A stretch of DNA of 64,000 bases from Maribacter huludaoensis (lineage in GTDB: Bacteria; Bacteroidota; Bacteroidia; Flavobacteriales; Flavobacteriaceae): positions 218,145 to 282,144 of the forward strand of contig NZ_JARKMS010000002.1 of assembly GCF_029350945.1 (NCBI RefSeq). The letters run 5' to 3'. Both the position numbers and the translations under genes were made by a program. Below the pieces are notes generated by a model, which had not been told where the DNA came from, ran no database searches, and saw only the letters and a program-made list of their open reading frames with translations. Shown here in pieces: positions 29,042 through 38,106 of the stretch (positions within the stretch are counted from its first letter, which is position 1; each line of letters opens with the position of its first letter).

Positions 29042-29665
29042 ATGTTGAAATTTAAAATCATATTGTTATTAATGGCATTACAACAAAGTTCAGAGATAAA
29101 CGAATACTCATTGGGAGATGATTTTAGAAAGTATTATAGTCAAAAGGTTCTTTCGTTAAATGATCCCTTAACTAGTATTGAATACGGTGTGGCTGGGGGA
29201 TATAATTATTTATATATAGCAGATGATGCAACATATAGTTTTTTAAATAGAGTAATTAAAAAGGTCGCATTTAAGGTAAAGGAAAATATAATAATCGAAC
29301 TCATGATATTTATTGATACCGACGATGTAAATGAATTCTACTTTGAGTTAACAAAGAAGTTTGGAAAACCTAACATTGCCAGAATATCCAGCACATATCT
29401 TGAACGTTATGGATATAGACATCTTGCTAAATCAAATATCGGTCTAAATGTTCTTCATAATAATGTACCAGAACCTAAAGTCAGTGATTTTCAATATCTG
29501 AATGGTGTCTCTTGGTTCGATTTTAATAATAAACTGGATAAAACAAAATTTGAAACGTCAATGCACGTAAGAAATGAGACTACAGGTAGTCAAGACAATA
29601 AGTATCTTAATACTATGATAATAAGATTTAAACTTTATAATTTAGATAAAACAGGCATGGAATAA
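29042..29665 (+). CDS. Protein of unknown function (207 aa), possibly secreted
   Basis: This 207-codon ORF starts 18 bp after the disrupted lipoprotein gene. The first 15 residues are hydrophobic (LKFKIILLLMALQQS), which may be a short signal peptide without a lipobox Cys. The rest is a mixed alpha/beta sequence with FGKPNIARISS and several Tyr-rich stretches. I recognise no family. It probably formed an operon with the broken gene before it. Nothing in the frame suggests damage, but its neighbourhood is decaying. Confidence 0.55.
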   Translation: MLKFKIILLLMALQQSSEINEYSLGDDFRKYYSQKVLSLNDPLTSIEYGVAGGYNYLYIADDATYSFLNRVIKKVAFKVKENIIIELMIFIDTDDVNEFYFELTKKFGKPNIARISSTYLERYGYRHLAKSNIGLNVLHNNVPEPKVSDFQYLNGVSWFDFNNKLDKTKFETSMHVRNETTGSQDNKYLNTMIIRFKLYNLDKTGME

Positions 29666-30008
29666 AATATAATGTCTTAGTAAATAAAAAAAAATAACAA
29701 GTCTATCCTTATGCAAATTAATATAATTTACAAATTTTTAATTTTGTGCAACATTTATTAAATTCTAATTAGGGTTTAGAATTTAATTATTACTTTAATA
29801 AGCATGAATTAGCAACCGTACTTGCAACTTATACGCAAAAAAGCAGCTTCAATCATTCCTTTAGTTATTTCAAAGAAACGGTAAAAAATGGTTTGACACA
29901 TTTCAAATGTATTTAAGAAATTTTATATATCAACATTCTATTTGTTAATGCAGTACCTAGTTCTTTGAATATATAATTAATCTTATATTAGGAAATAAGG
30001 TAAGAACG
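29666..30008 (+). other. Spacer with a possible gene fragment
   Basis: This 343-bp AT-rich stretch is without an intact gene. Around 29811-29916 a short + strand frame reads ELATVLATYTQKSSFNHSFS followed by YFKETVKNGLTHF and then a stop. It looks like the C-terminal tail of a lost protein. No start, promoter or parent family could be identified. Confidence 0.35.
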
Positions 30009-30431
30009 ATGAAAAATTCAATTTATATTCTTTGTGCCAGTCTAATGGTTTTTGGGTGTTCAACTCAATCGAAAATAGGCGATTTGTCGAATTTAAACGA
30101 TGCGAACTACATTTTTTCCAGGATTTATCCCGAAAAACCAATTTATAAGGAATTATGCATCTCACCATATTTTAAGTATTCGGATTATAAAATAACCCCT
30201 GAAAACTTCTCCGAAGGTACTGAGGAGTTTTTAGATAGCTATATCATTTCCATTACTCCAGACGGTGATTATTATACTTCAAGTAAATTATCTAAAATAG
30301 AGGGTCTTTTCAACCCAAAAATATTAAAAATTGAAGAGAAAAAATATCCGATTTTCAGTTTGAGAATAGAATTCGGACCGTATAACGAACGTATTGTCAA
30401 GGAATTTAATTTGGATGGAATTGTTGAATGA
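30009..30431 (+). CDS. Small putative lipoprotein of unknown function (140 aa)
   Basis: This 140-residue ORF starts with ATG and has a typical lipoprotein leader (YILCASLMVFGC, lipid-attachment Cys at residue 17). The mature part is acidic and beta-prone (DGDYYTSSKLSKIEG) with no recognised domain. It would be anchored to the inner or outer membrane. It stands alone between two decayed stretches, and a tRNA-like 3' end follows 16 bp after its stop codon. Confidence 0.6.
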   Translation: MKNSIYILCASLMVFGCSTQSKIGDLSNLNDANYIFSRIYPEKPIYKELCISPYFKYSDYKITPENFSEGTEEFLDSYIISITPDGDYYTSSKLSKIEGLFNPKILKIEEKKYPIFSLRIEFGPYNERIVKEFNLDGIVE

Positions 30432-30829
30432 TACACTTATAACTGATAGGGTTCAATTCCCTGTAGCCTGCCAAAAATTTAGATAATATCAAGTTGTTTT
30501 GTCGATAAGAGGTTCTTAGTTTAGAATATATAAACTTTTTAAGTTAATTTGTGTGCTTCCCCTTTTTAGGACACCTATAATGCCTATATTTTCTGTATGT
30601 AATTTTCAAGAAATTAGGGATGCAATAACCTTTTAATTTGTTTTACAACCGTTCATGCGCATGTCCACTTAGGTGACGTTATGTTTGGAGACTCTTTTTG
30701 GGGAGAATTACATATGTCAAGTGGAAATGAGGAAGATGAACCTGAAATAGTTTTCGAAAAGGTGATATTTGGAGAAACAGTTTAGAGAACTAACGCTGGT
30801 GTAATTCTGAAAAAACAAAATTGATTTTT
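30432..30829 (+). other. Spacer with gene fragments
   Basis: This 398-bp stretch without an intact gene begins with the tRNA-like 3' end. From 30618 to 30785 a + strand frame without a convincing start reads VHAHVHLGDVMFGDSFWGEL, then acidic residues and FEKVIFGETV before a TAG. The composition is protein-like, so it may be the tail of a lost gene. No family is recognised. Confidence 0.35.
30447..30473 (+). other. tRNA/tmRNA-like 3' end fragment
   Basis: TAGGG-TTCAATT-CCCTG reads as a T-arm (5-bp stem with one U-G pair and a canonical TTCRANT-type loop) followed by TAGCCTG and CCA. No D-arm or anticodon arm lies upstream; only the previous gene's stop is there. It resembles the 3' piece that integrating elements leave when they target tRNA or ssrA genes. 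The acceptor length does not fit perfectly, so chance is possible. Confidence 0.35.
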
Positions 30830-31357
30830 ATGAAAAAAAACAGATGTATTTGGTTTATTATGTTATTTATTATAATAGGGCAAATGATTTTTGCACAAAA
30901 GATGGAGTGTCAAGAGATTGAATTCTATAAAAAGGCAATAGCTTATACTTTGGATGATGTAAAGGATTCTTTAGTTATTAATGTCAATAACATACCCAGC
31001 TTAACATTTATAGGCGATTGGAAGAAGCAGGGTTTCATTAATAGTAAAGAAAAGAGAAAAATAGAACTCGCATTTGAAAAAAAATCTGATAGCAGTGTAT
31101 GTAATGAAATAAAAACGTTAATACTAGAACTTAATTCCTCACAAAAAGTTTCAAAGGGGAACTATTATATAAAATACCTTTTTTCAAAACCCGTAGTTAT
31201 CTCAAAAACAAGGGCTGTGATGTTTAGGGAAAGTATATTAAAAAATAAAATTTATCCGTCTGGAGGTAAGGCTGTAGGTTGTAATATGGGAATTTTCTTT
31301 TCGAATAGTTCTGGGATATGGCAAGTCGATGAAAAAATATGTTTAGAGATGTATTAG
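30830..31357 (+). CDS. Secreted protein of unknown function
   Basis: The frame opens at a TTG at 30821, but the ATG at 30830 gives a better start: MKKNRCIWFIMLFIIIGQ, a clear signal peptide ending near IFAQ. The mature part, about 150 residues, contains three Cys residues and a C-terminal MGIFFSNSSGIWQVDEKICL segment. No family is recognised. It sits in the gene-poor region before tRNA-Asp, with no obvious operon partner. Confidence 0.5.
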   Translation: MKKNRCIWFIMLFIIIGQMIFAQKMECQEIEFYKKAIAYTLDDVKDSLVINVNNIPSLTFIGDWKKQGFINSKEKRKIELAFEKKSDSSVCNEIKTLILELNSSQKVSKGNYYIKYLFSKPVVISKTRAVMFRESILKNKIYPSGGKAVGCNMGIFFSNSSGIWQVDEKICLEMY

Positions 31358-31702
31358 AGGAGGTAAACCTGAAGATAGGTCAAATCAAAACTATGCGTGC
31401 CATCAAATCATATAACAAATTAATTCAAACTTTTTTTGACGGTTATAACTTTTGACTGGTTTGAAAGGGTAGATTAAGGTAAAACAATTAAAATGAAAAT
31501 GAATTTGAGATAAAAGGTGAGGTATGGGTAAATAAGGTATCATTTGTTGATATAATATACTTTGTTTTCTAAAGAAGAATTACCTTGTAATAGTGATTTA
31601 GAGGATGAACAGAGTTACTTAGGTTGTTCAAATTTTATATAAAATGGACGAGTCATCTCCGATAGTTCTAAAGCGTAAAATCTAATTGGTAGATATCTAA
31701 AT
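31358..31702. other. Decayed spacer before tRNA-Asp
   Basis: These 345 bp hold no intact gene. A short frame around 31570-31640 (FSKEELPCNSDLEDEQSYLG, then a stop) looks like another tail fragment. No promoter, repeat or integrase remnant was recognised. Confidence 0.35.
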
Positions 31703-31710
31703 ATAAAAAA

Positions 31711-31737
31711 AAGCTCTCAATTTCTTGAGAGCTTTTT
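31711..31737 (-). terminator. Terminator of the tRNA-Asp gene
   Basis: A perfect 10-bp stem AAGCTCTCAA/TTGAGAGCTT has a 4-nt loop and U-runs on both sides. On the minus strand it begins 1-2 nt after the mature 3' end of the tRNA. It is nearly identical to the terminator at 20329-20355, with the loop reverse-complemented. Confidence 0.88.
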
Positions 31738-31738
31738 G

Positions 31739-31812
31739 CGGTCTGGACGGGACTCGAACCCGCGACCCCCTGCGTGACAGGCAGGTATTCTAACCAACTG
31801 AACTACCAGACC
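31739..31812 (-). tRNA. tRNA-Asp (GTC anticodon)
   Basis: On the minus strand, acceptor GGTCTGG pairs with CCAGACC. The D-arm follows as GTTCAGTTGGTTAGAAT, the anticodon loop is CTGTCAC with anticodon GTC within stem CCTGC/GCAGG, and the T-arm is GCGGG-TTCGAGT-CCCGT. It is 74 nt without an encoded CCA, and the discriminator base is G, as expected for Asp. It stands alone and marks the end of the gene-poor region. Confidence 0.97.
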
Positions 31813-31884
31813 GTGGCGTTTAGCGAGTGCAAATATATGTGGTTTATTTAATTGCACAAACATTTTTTTTACTTTTTTTTAAAT

Positions 31885-32814
31885 CTAGAGAAATTTATTT
31901 CTTTCTACGAGAAAAGTATTGAGCACCGTTGAGAAATCTCTGTGTATGTCTATGTCCACATATTTGATTTTATATTGAGCGCATTTCATTTTAATATCAG
32001 ATAGATACGTAGTAATTCGTTCGTTATATGCTTCTTTAATATTGTCTGCGTAAAGGTCTAAATGCTCTCCTGTTTCTACATCAACAAATCTTTTGGGCGT
32101 GTTTTCAAAATCGAAAAATAATTCATGTTGCTTGTCCATCGGATGAAAAAGAACCACATCATGTTTGTTATATTTTAAATGACGTAGTGCTTCAAACAGT
32201 TCATCATCGTTTTTTTCAGTTTGAAACATGTCGGTAAACAGAAAAATGAGACTTCTTCGCTTTATATTTTCTGCAATCTGATGTAAGTAGGTGTAGGTAT
32301 TTGTTTCTTTTGGAGGATTTTTAGCCATGCCTACTTCACTTAATTGCGCCAATAGCATCTGAAAATGACGTTCGCTACCTTTTTCAGGTGCGTAATAATT
32401 GTAGGCATCAGAGTAAATACTCAAACCTACGGCATCACGCTGCCTTTTAAGCACGTTCATCAGCGCAGCGATTGCTAAGACGCTAAATCCTATTTTATTT
32501 AAGGAATCAATGCTTAAATTGTCTATCTGCGGATAATACATAGACGCAGAGTTGTCCAGTATCATATGACATCTTAAATTCGTCTCCTCTTCATATCTTT
32601 TGGTGTAAAGCTTATCTGTCTTTGCAAAGAGTTTCCAGTCTATATGTTTGGTGCTTTCACCATTGTTGTAGATTTTATGTTCGGCAAACTCTGCAGAAAA
32701 CCCATGAAAGGGACTTCTGTGTATTCCGCTAATAAAGCCTTCGACAACTTGATTAGCTAGCAGCTCTAGGTTAGAGAAGAATGATGATTTGTTTAATTCT
32801 GATTGTAGATTCAC
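31885..32814 (-). CDS. DUF58 domain-containing protein
   Basis: This 309-residue soluble protein has the DUF58 signature near residues 50-75 (NNGESTKHIDWKLFAKTDKL, then YTKRYEEETN) and a von-Willebrand-A-like DNSASM segment at about 87-93 that could bind a metal ion. DUF58 proteins usually belong to MoxR-ATPase/VWA operons (BatA/BatB-type) in Bacteroidota and are thought to help assemble or protect complexes; the activity is unknown. No MoxR gene is in the window. It is transcribed separately from trxA, whose terminator lies just upstream. Confidence 0.88.
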   Translation of the reverse strand: MNLQSELNKSSFFSNLELLANQVVEGFISGIHRSPFHGFSAEFAEHKIYNNGESTKHIDWKLFAKTDKLYTKRYEEETNLRCHMILDNSASMYYPQIDNLSIDSLNKIGFSVLAIAALMNVLKRQRDAVGLSIYSDAYNYYAPEKGSERHFQMLLAQLSEVGMAKNPPKETNTYTYLHQIAENIKRRSLIFLFTDMFQTEKNDDELFEALRHLKYNKHDVVLFHPMDKQHELFFDFENTPKRFVDVETGEHLDLYADNIKEAYNERITTYLSDIKMKCAQYKIKYVDIDIHRDFSTVLNTFLVERNKFL

Positions 32815-32877
32815 AATACTAAAGATACTAAAGACGGTTTAACTTTAAGGAAGCGATGAATTAAAATTATTCCAAAT

Positions 32878-32906
32878 AAAAAATCCTGCTAAAAGCAGGA
32901 TTTTTT
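32878..32906 (-). terminator. Rho-independent terminator of trxA
   Basis: AAAAAATCCTGCT and AGCAGGATTTTTT form a long perfect stem with a 3-nt AAA loop, giving a U-run on the minus strand. It lies 39 bp beyond the trxA stop and before the DUF58 gene. Confidence 0.9.
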
Positions 32907-32944
32907 AAATTTTATATTCCCCTTTTGGGGGTTAAAGGGGTCTT

Positions 32945-33262
32945 TTACAAAGCTGCGTCTATAGCATCTGTGTAAACTTTCTTAGGTGATACACCTACTT
33001 GTCTGCTTACAATTTCACCACCTTTAAATACCAATACCGTTGGTATGTTACGTACGCCGTATTTAGCGGCAAATTCTTGATTTGCATCTACGTCTACTTT
33101 TCCTACAACAGCTTTACCGTCATATTCAGTACTAACTTCGTCAATGATAGGACCTACCATACGACAAGGACCGCACCATGCTGCCCAAAAATCAACTACT
33201 ACTGGTTTATCGCTTTTTAAAACTACCTCGTCAAAAGTAGCATCTGTTATTTCTAGTGCCAT
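32945..33262 (-). CDS. trxA: Thioredoxin
   Basis: This 105-residue classical thioredoxin has the redox-active WCGPC motif with Cys30 and Cys33, the conserved DFWAAWCGPC strand and the cis-Pro loop NIPTVLVF. It reduces protein disulfides in the cytoplasm with electrons from thioredoxin reductase. There is no signal peptide, so it is cytosolic. The gene is monocistronic, with a terminator downstream and a TAAATTTG -7 element 24 bp before its ATG. Confidence 0.97.
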   Translation of the reverse strand: MALEITDATFDEVVLKSDKPVVVDFWAAWCGPCRMVGPIIDEVSTEYDGKAVVGKVDVDANQEFAAKYGVRNIPTVLVFKGGEIVSRQVGVSPKKVYTDAIDAAL

Positions 33263-33285
33263 TTTAATATCTTTTATTGATTATG

Positions 33286-33293
33286 CAAATTTA
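33286..33293 (-). promoter_or_regulatory. -7 element of the trxA promoter
   Basis: The minus strand reads TAAATTTG, an exact match to the Bacteroidota -7 consensus TAnnTTTG, 24 bp upstream of the trxA ATG. No TTG is correctly spaced at -33, so this is a partial match. Confidence 0.5.
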
Positions 33294-33441
33294 GTCAATT
33301 ATTCTTCTGTTTCCTTACAGGCTGGTAATTCGTTTTACCTATTAAGGTATCAAGCTAATTTATTTGTTTATATAGTTCTTTTCTTACATCTACAACTAAA
33401 CAAAAGTAAATTTTAGATAGCGTAGCATAGTACTTAAGATT

Positions 33442-36400
33442 CTAATTCAGTTTAAAATGAACGTCTTGTTTTTCTAAAAGTTGTAATAACTCTGTAGAAA
33501 TATTGACTTTTTGTTTTCTGCTATTTAATGTCACCTTAATTTTCTCTTTCATTTCATACACAATAAAGTTGACCGGGTGTTCCCCTTTATGATTTGTAAA
33601 GGTGTCTTTTAAGGTTCGTACATTTTCCTCTTTTAAATCGGCAATGTTCAATTTTATGGTAAGTTTTCTGGCGTAGGTCTCCATCACTTCTTGTAATAGC
33701 ATAAAGCTATTGAACTGCATTCTAGGGTCTCCTTTTTTTCCGGTGTCCTTATTCATCCATCCATCACGAACAAATAATTTAACGTAGGCAAACGAATTGA
33801 CCATTAAAAAATGCCTGAATTTTAGATACTCTTCCCCAAAAATCCGGAATTCATAGGAGTCCGTATAATCTTCCATGGTAAATGCCGCCCAGCCTTTCCC
33901 GTTTTTAGATACTCTGTGCTGTACATCTGTAATTACCGCTGCAAAGGTGAGTTCCCTATTAACGTAGGTGGGTAGGTCATTTACGCAAGCTATGTTGGCG
34001 TTACAGAATGCTTTCACTTCCGTTTTAAAATCATCTAACGGGTGACCTGAAATATAAATACCTACTACTTCTTTCTCACGACGTAGTTTTTCCATAGTTC
34101 CCCATTCTTCACATGGCGGCACCACAGGTTCCGGTATTTGCACTTCACTGGCATCTCCGAACAAACTTACTTGGCTAGAGTTTTCGCTTTCTTGGAATTT
34201 AGCGCCATACTTTATGGTTTTTTCCAAAAAGGTAACTCCGTCTCCTTCGCTATGAAAGTATTGGGCCCTGTGTGTATCGCCAAAGGAATCGAAGCCTCCT
34301 GCAACGGCCAAACTTTCAAATGCTTTTTTGTTCGCTGCGCGAAGGTCTATACGCTTTGCAAAATCAAAAACGGATTTATATGGTCCGTCTTCTTTTCTGT
34401 TTTCAACGATGGTTTCTACGGCGCCACGACCAACACCTTTTACGGCGCCCATGCCAAAACGTACGGCACCGGCATCGTTCACGGCAAACTTGTAGTAAGA
34501 TTCGTTTACGTCTGGACCAAGAACTTCTAGGCCCATACGCTTACATTCTTCCATAAAGAAGGTAACCTGCTTAATGTCGTTCATATTATTGCTCAGTACC
34601 GCGGCCATATACTCGGCAGGGTAGTGGGCCTTGCAATATGCGGTTTGGTAAGCAATCCAGGCATAGCAAGTGGAGTGCGATTTGTTAAAGGCATAAGCGG
34701 CAAATGCTTCCCAATCTTTCCAGATTTTCTCCAGTTTATCAACGGCATGCCCTTTGGCCGAAGCTTGTTCAATGAACTTTGGCTTCATCTTGTCCAGTAC
34801 GTGCTTTTGCTTTTTACCCATTGCCTTACGCAAGACATCAGCTTCACCTTTTGTAAAGTCTGCCAATTTCTGCGATAGCAGCATCACTTGCTCTTGGTAT
34901 ACCGTAATACCATAGGTTTCCGCTAAGTATTCCTCACAGGCATCAAGGTCATATACAATTTCTTCGGTACCGTGCTTACGGGCAATGAAACTTGGTATGT
35001 ATTCCATAGGACCAGGTCGGTACAAGGCGTTCATGGCAATAAGATCCGCAAAAACCGTTGGTTTCAGCGATCTCATGTGCTTCTGCATTCCGGGAGATTC
35101 ATATTGGAAAACACCTACCGTTTCTCCTCTTTGAAAGAGCTCGTACGTTTTTATGTCGTCTAAAGGAAAATTTTCAGGGTCTAATTCAATACCATGTTTC
35201 GCTTTTACAATTTTAACGGTATCCTTGATCAGGGTCAGTGTTTTCAGTCCCAAGAAATCCATCTTCAGTAATCCCGCATCTTCCACAACAGAGTTGTCAA
35301 ACTGCGTACAATACATTTCTGAATCTTTCGCTAGGGCAACGGGAACGAATTTGGTGATATCATCTGGCGTAATTATGACCCCGCAGGCATGAATACCGGT
35401 GTTACGAACCGAACCTTCTAAGATATAGGCCTGATTTAAGGTTTCAGATTCAGGACCATCGCCTTCGGAAATTGCTAAAAGTTCGTTTATCTTTTCTAAA
35501 TCTTCTGACCTGAATTTTGAACGTAATACCTTTTCATCTACCCCAATTATCTTTTTTAGCTTGGACATGTCTGGTATCAACTTTGCCATGCGATCAGAAT
35601 CTTGCAGAGGCAAATCTAAGGCACGTGCCGTATCTCTAATAGCAGATTTTGCGGCCATGGTACCATAAGTGATAATTTGAGCTACTTGGTTTGCGCCGTA
35701 CTTATCTATTACGTAGTCCATTACACGACCACGCCCTTCATCATCAAAGTCAATATCAATATCGGGCATACTTACACGGTCCGGATTTAGGAAACGCTCA
35801 AAAAGAAGGTCGTACTTAATTGGGTCTAAATTCGTGATCCATAAGCAATAGGCAACGGCGGAACCTGCGGCGGATCCACGACCAGGGCCTACGGATACAT
35901 CCATGGTCCTTGCTGCCCTAATGAAATCTTCCACGATCAAGAAGTAACCTGGATAACCGGTTTTTTCGATTACTTTAAGCTCAAAATCTAAACGCTCGTC
36001 AATTTCAGGAGTAATTTCCCCATATCTTTTCTTGGCACCTTCATAGGTAATATGGCGTAAAAATTTATTCTCGCCGCGTTTACCGCCGTCTAGTTTGTCT
36101 TCTTCAAATTGAAATTCTTCTGGTATATCGAACGCAGGTAACAATACATCACGTGCCAAGGTAAAAGTTTCTACCTTATCTATAATTTCTTGAATGTTGA
36201 TGATGGCTTCGGGAATATCCTTAAAAAGCTCCTTCATCTCTTCAGATGACTTAAAATAGTATTCTTGGTTGGGCAGCCCGTAACGATACCCGCGACCACG
36301 ACCTATGGGTGTTGCCTGTTTTTCACCGTCTTTTACACAAAGAAGAATATCATGCGCATGTGCATTTTCTTTTTCTACATAATAGGTGTTGTTGGTGGCT

Positions 36401-37878
36401 ACCAACTTTACATTGTGCTTTTTTGCAAATTTTATCAATACTTGGTTTACACGGTCTTCATCTTCCTGTCCGTGACGCATGATTTCTATGTAAAGGTCAT
36501 CGCCAAAAGTTTCTTTCCACCAGATCAAGGCTTCTTCTGCCTGGTTTTCACCAACGTTCAATACTTTGCTAGGAACTTCACCATATAAGTTTCCTGTAAG
36601 CACCATTACATCTTCCTTGTACTGCTCAACAATTTTTTTATCTATACGTGGTACGTAATATTTACCGCTAACAAAAGCAATAGAGGACATTTTTGCCAGA
36701 TTCAGATATCCTTTTTTGCTCTTGGCGAGCATTACAATTTGGTAGCCGTTATCTTTTTGGGACTTATTGGTATGATCCTCGCAAACTTGAAATTCACATC
36801 CTATGATCGGTGTAATTTCCTGTTCAGGTTCCGGTAATTCGTTTAAGGGTTCCTGGCCTTCTTCAAGTGTACCATTTTGGGTGGCTTCAAATCTTTTTTG
36901 GTTGGCCTCGTTTCTAGAAACCACTCCTTTGTTGTGGTTCAAAACTCCGTTTACAAAGTGAAAGGCACCCATCATATTTGCGTGATCTGTCATGGCAACA
37001 GCCGGCATATTGGCTATTGCCGCGGCTTTCACCAAGTCAGGTACGCTTATGGTAGATTGTAGTATGGAGAATTGTGTGTGATTGTGTAAATGTGCAAAAC
37101 TTGCATTCTCTAAAGTAGCTAAGTTTTCTTCTATCTCTTCTTGAGAAACACCACCTGTATCTTTTGCCCAAAGTGCATCGGCAATTTTTTTCGATGCTTT
37201 CTTGAGGTTAATGTGCTTTAAGCCGATAAGTTGAATCTCTTGCGGATTTGCTTCCGAGAAATTCTTAAAATAATCGGGCTGAACGTCTAACTGTTCTTTG
37301 GTGTATTGTTGCTTACGAATAAGCTCTAGAAAACAACGCGTAGTTGCCTCAACATCGGCAGTTGCATTGTGCGCTTCACCAAATGGTTCACCGAACAAAA
37401 ACTCATGAAGTTCCGTTAATGTCGGTAGTTTAAACTTACCACCACGGCCACCGGGTATTTGGCATAATTGAGCCGTATGTTCTGTACATGTGTCTAGAAC
37501 AGGTAGTTCTTGTAATGGATTCTCAACCCCTAAACGGTGAAATTCCGCCCCCATAATGTTTACATCGAACCCAACATTTTGCCCAACAATGAATTTTGTT
37601 TTGGACATAGCTATGTTGAATTTCTCTAAAACCTCTGCAAGAGAAACACCTTTTTGTTCGGCCAGTTCCGTGGAAATACCGTGAATTTGTTCGGCATCGT
37701 ACGGAATATTGAATCCTTCAGGGCGAACCAGATAATCTTCATGCTCAATACAATTTCCCATATCGTCATGTAACTGCCATGCAATCTGTATACAGCGTGG
37801 CCAGTTGTCAGTGTCGGTTATAGGTGCGTTCCAGTTTTTAGGAAGACCGGTAGTTTCGGTATCAAAGATGAGGTACAT
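33442..37878 (-). CDS. dnaE: DNA polymerase III alpha subunit with fused N-terminal 3'-5' exonuclease
   Basis: This 1478-residue replicative polymerase begins with a DnaQ-like DEDD exonuclease domain: FDTETTGL at 5-12, IHGIS near 64, and HNATADVEATTR as the third motif. Next come the PHP domain (FAHLHNHTQFS near 261), the polymerase-C palm with catalytic PDIDIDFDD near 704, the helix-hairpin-helix and a C-terminal OB domain. It replicates the chromosome and probably supplies its own proofreading, as in other Flavobacteriaceae. The length fits the fused form; ordinary DnaE is about 1160 residues. No damage is seen. A promoter-like TTG-N17-TAATTTTA lies upstream. Confidence 0.97.
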   Translation of the reverse strand: MYLIFDTETTGLPKNWNAPITDTDNWPRCIQIAWQLHDDMGNCIEHEDYLVRPEGFNIPYDAEQIHGISTELAEQKGVSLAEVLEKFNIAMSKTKFIVGQNVGFDVNIMGAEFHRLGVENPLQELPVLDTCTEHTAQLCQIPGGRGGKFKLPTLTELHEFLFGEPFGEAHNATADVEATTRCFLELIRKQQYTKEQLDVQPDYFKNFSEANPQEIQLIGLKHINLKKASKKIADALWAKDTGGVSQEEIEENLATLENASFAHLHNHTQFSILQSTISVPDLVKAAAIANMPAVAMTDHANMMGAFHFVNGVLNHNKGVVSRNEANQKRFEATQNGTLEEGQEPLNELPEPEQEITPIIGCEFQVCEDHTNKSQKDNGYQIVMLAKSKKGYLNLAKMSSIAFVSGKYYVPRIDKKIVEQYKEDVMVLTGNLYGEVPSKVLNVGENQAEEALIWWKETFGDDLYIEIMRHGQEDEDRVNQVLIKFAKKHNVKLVATNNTYYVEKENAHAHDILLCVKDGEKQATPIGRGRGYRYGLPNQEYYFKSSEEMKELFKDIPEAIINIQEIIDKVETFTLARDVLLPAFDIPEEFQFEEDKLDGGKRGENKFLRHITYEGAKKRYGEITPEIDERLDFELKVIEKTGYPGYFLIVEDFIRAARTMDVSVGPGRGSAAGSAVAYCLWITNLDPIKYDLLFERFLNPDRVSMPDIDIDFDDEGRGRVMDYVIDKYGANQVAQIITYGTMAAKSAIRDTARALDLPLQDSDRMAKLIPDMSKLKKIIGVDEKVLRSKFRSEDLEKINELLAISEGDGPESETLNQAYILEGSVRNTGIHACGVIITPDDITKFVPVALAKDSEMYCTQFDNSVVEDAGLLKMDFLGLKTLTLIKDTVKIVKAKHGIELDPENFPLDDIKTYELFQRGETVGVFQYESPGMQKHMRSLKPTVFADLIAMNALYRPGPMEYIPSFIARKHGTEEIVYDLDACEEYLAETYGITVYQEQVMLLSQKLADFTKGEADVLRKAMGKKQKHVLDKMKPKFIEQASAKGHAVDKLEKIWKDWEAFAAYAFNKSHSTCYAWIAYQTAYCKAHYPAEYMAAVLSNNMNDIKQVTFFMEECKRMGLEVLGPDVNESYYKFAVNDAGAVRFGMGAVKGVGRGAVETIVENRKEDGPYKSVFDFAKRIDLRAANKKAFESLAVAGGFDSFGDTHRAQYFHSEGDGVTFLEKTIKYGAKFQESENSSQVSLFGDASEVQIPEPVVPPCEEWGTMEKLRREKEVVGIYISGHPLDDFKTEVKAFCNANIACVNDLPTYVNRELTFAAVITDVQHRVSKNGKGWAAFTMEDYTDSYEFRIFGEEYLKFRHFLMVNSFAYVKLFVRDGWMNKDTGKKGDPRMQFNSFMLLQEVMETYARKLTIKLNIADLKEENVRTLKDTFTNHKGEHPVNFIVYEMKEKIKVTLNSRKQKVNISTELLQLLEKQDVHFKLN

Positions 37879-37933
37879 ATTGTGTATTCTGTGTGTTCAA
37901 AAGCGGTCAGGTATTTGACCTAAAAAGTGCGTA

Positions 37934-37961
37934 TAAAATTACGAAAAAGTAGGTGTTGCAA
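37934..37961 (-). promoter_or_regulatory. Candidate dnaE promoter
   Basis: On the minus strand, TTG (37961-37959), a 17-nt spacer and TAATTTTA (37941-37934) approximate the Bacteroidota promoter TTG-N(17-23)-TAnnTTTG, with A in place of the last G. It lies 56 bp upstream of the dnaE start. Confidence 0.5.
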
Positions 37962-38106
37962 AAAACGTAGTTGCTAGGAGTTATTAACGGTTAAATTTTT
38001 AGCTATTTTGCTTAGGGCTATTCCTGATTTAAAGGATTGAATTTGAGTGTTTTTAAACCTTGAAAAGATTTTTGGGTTAGTTGATTCAAATAACTTTAAA
38101 ACATTG

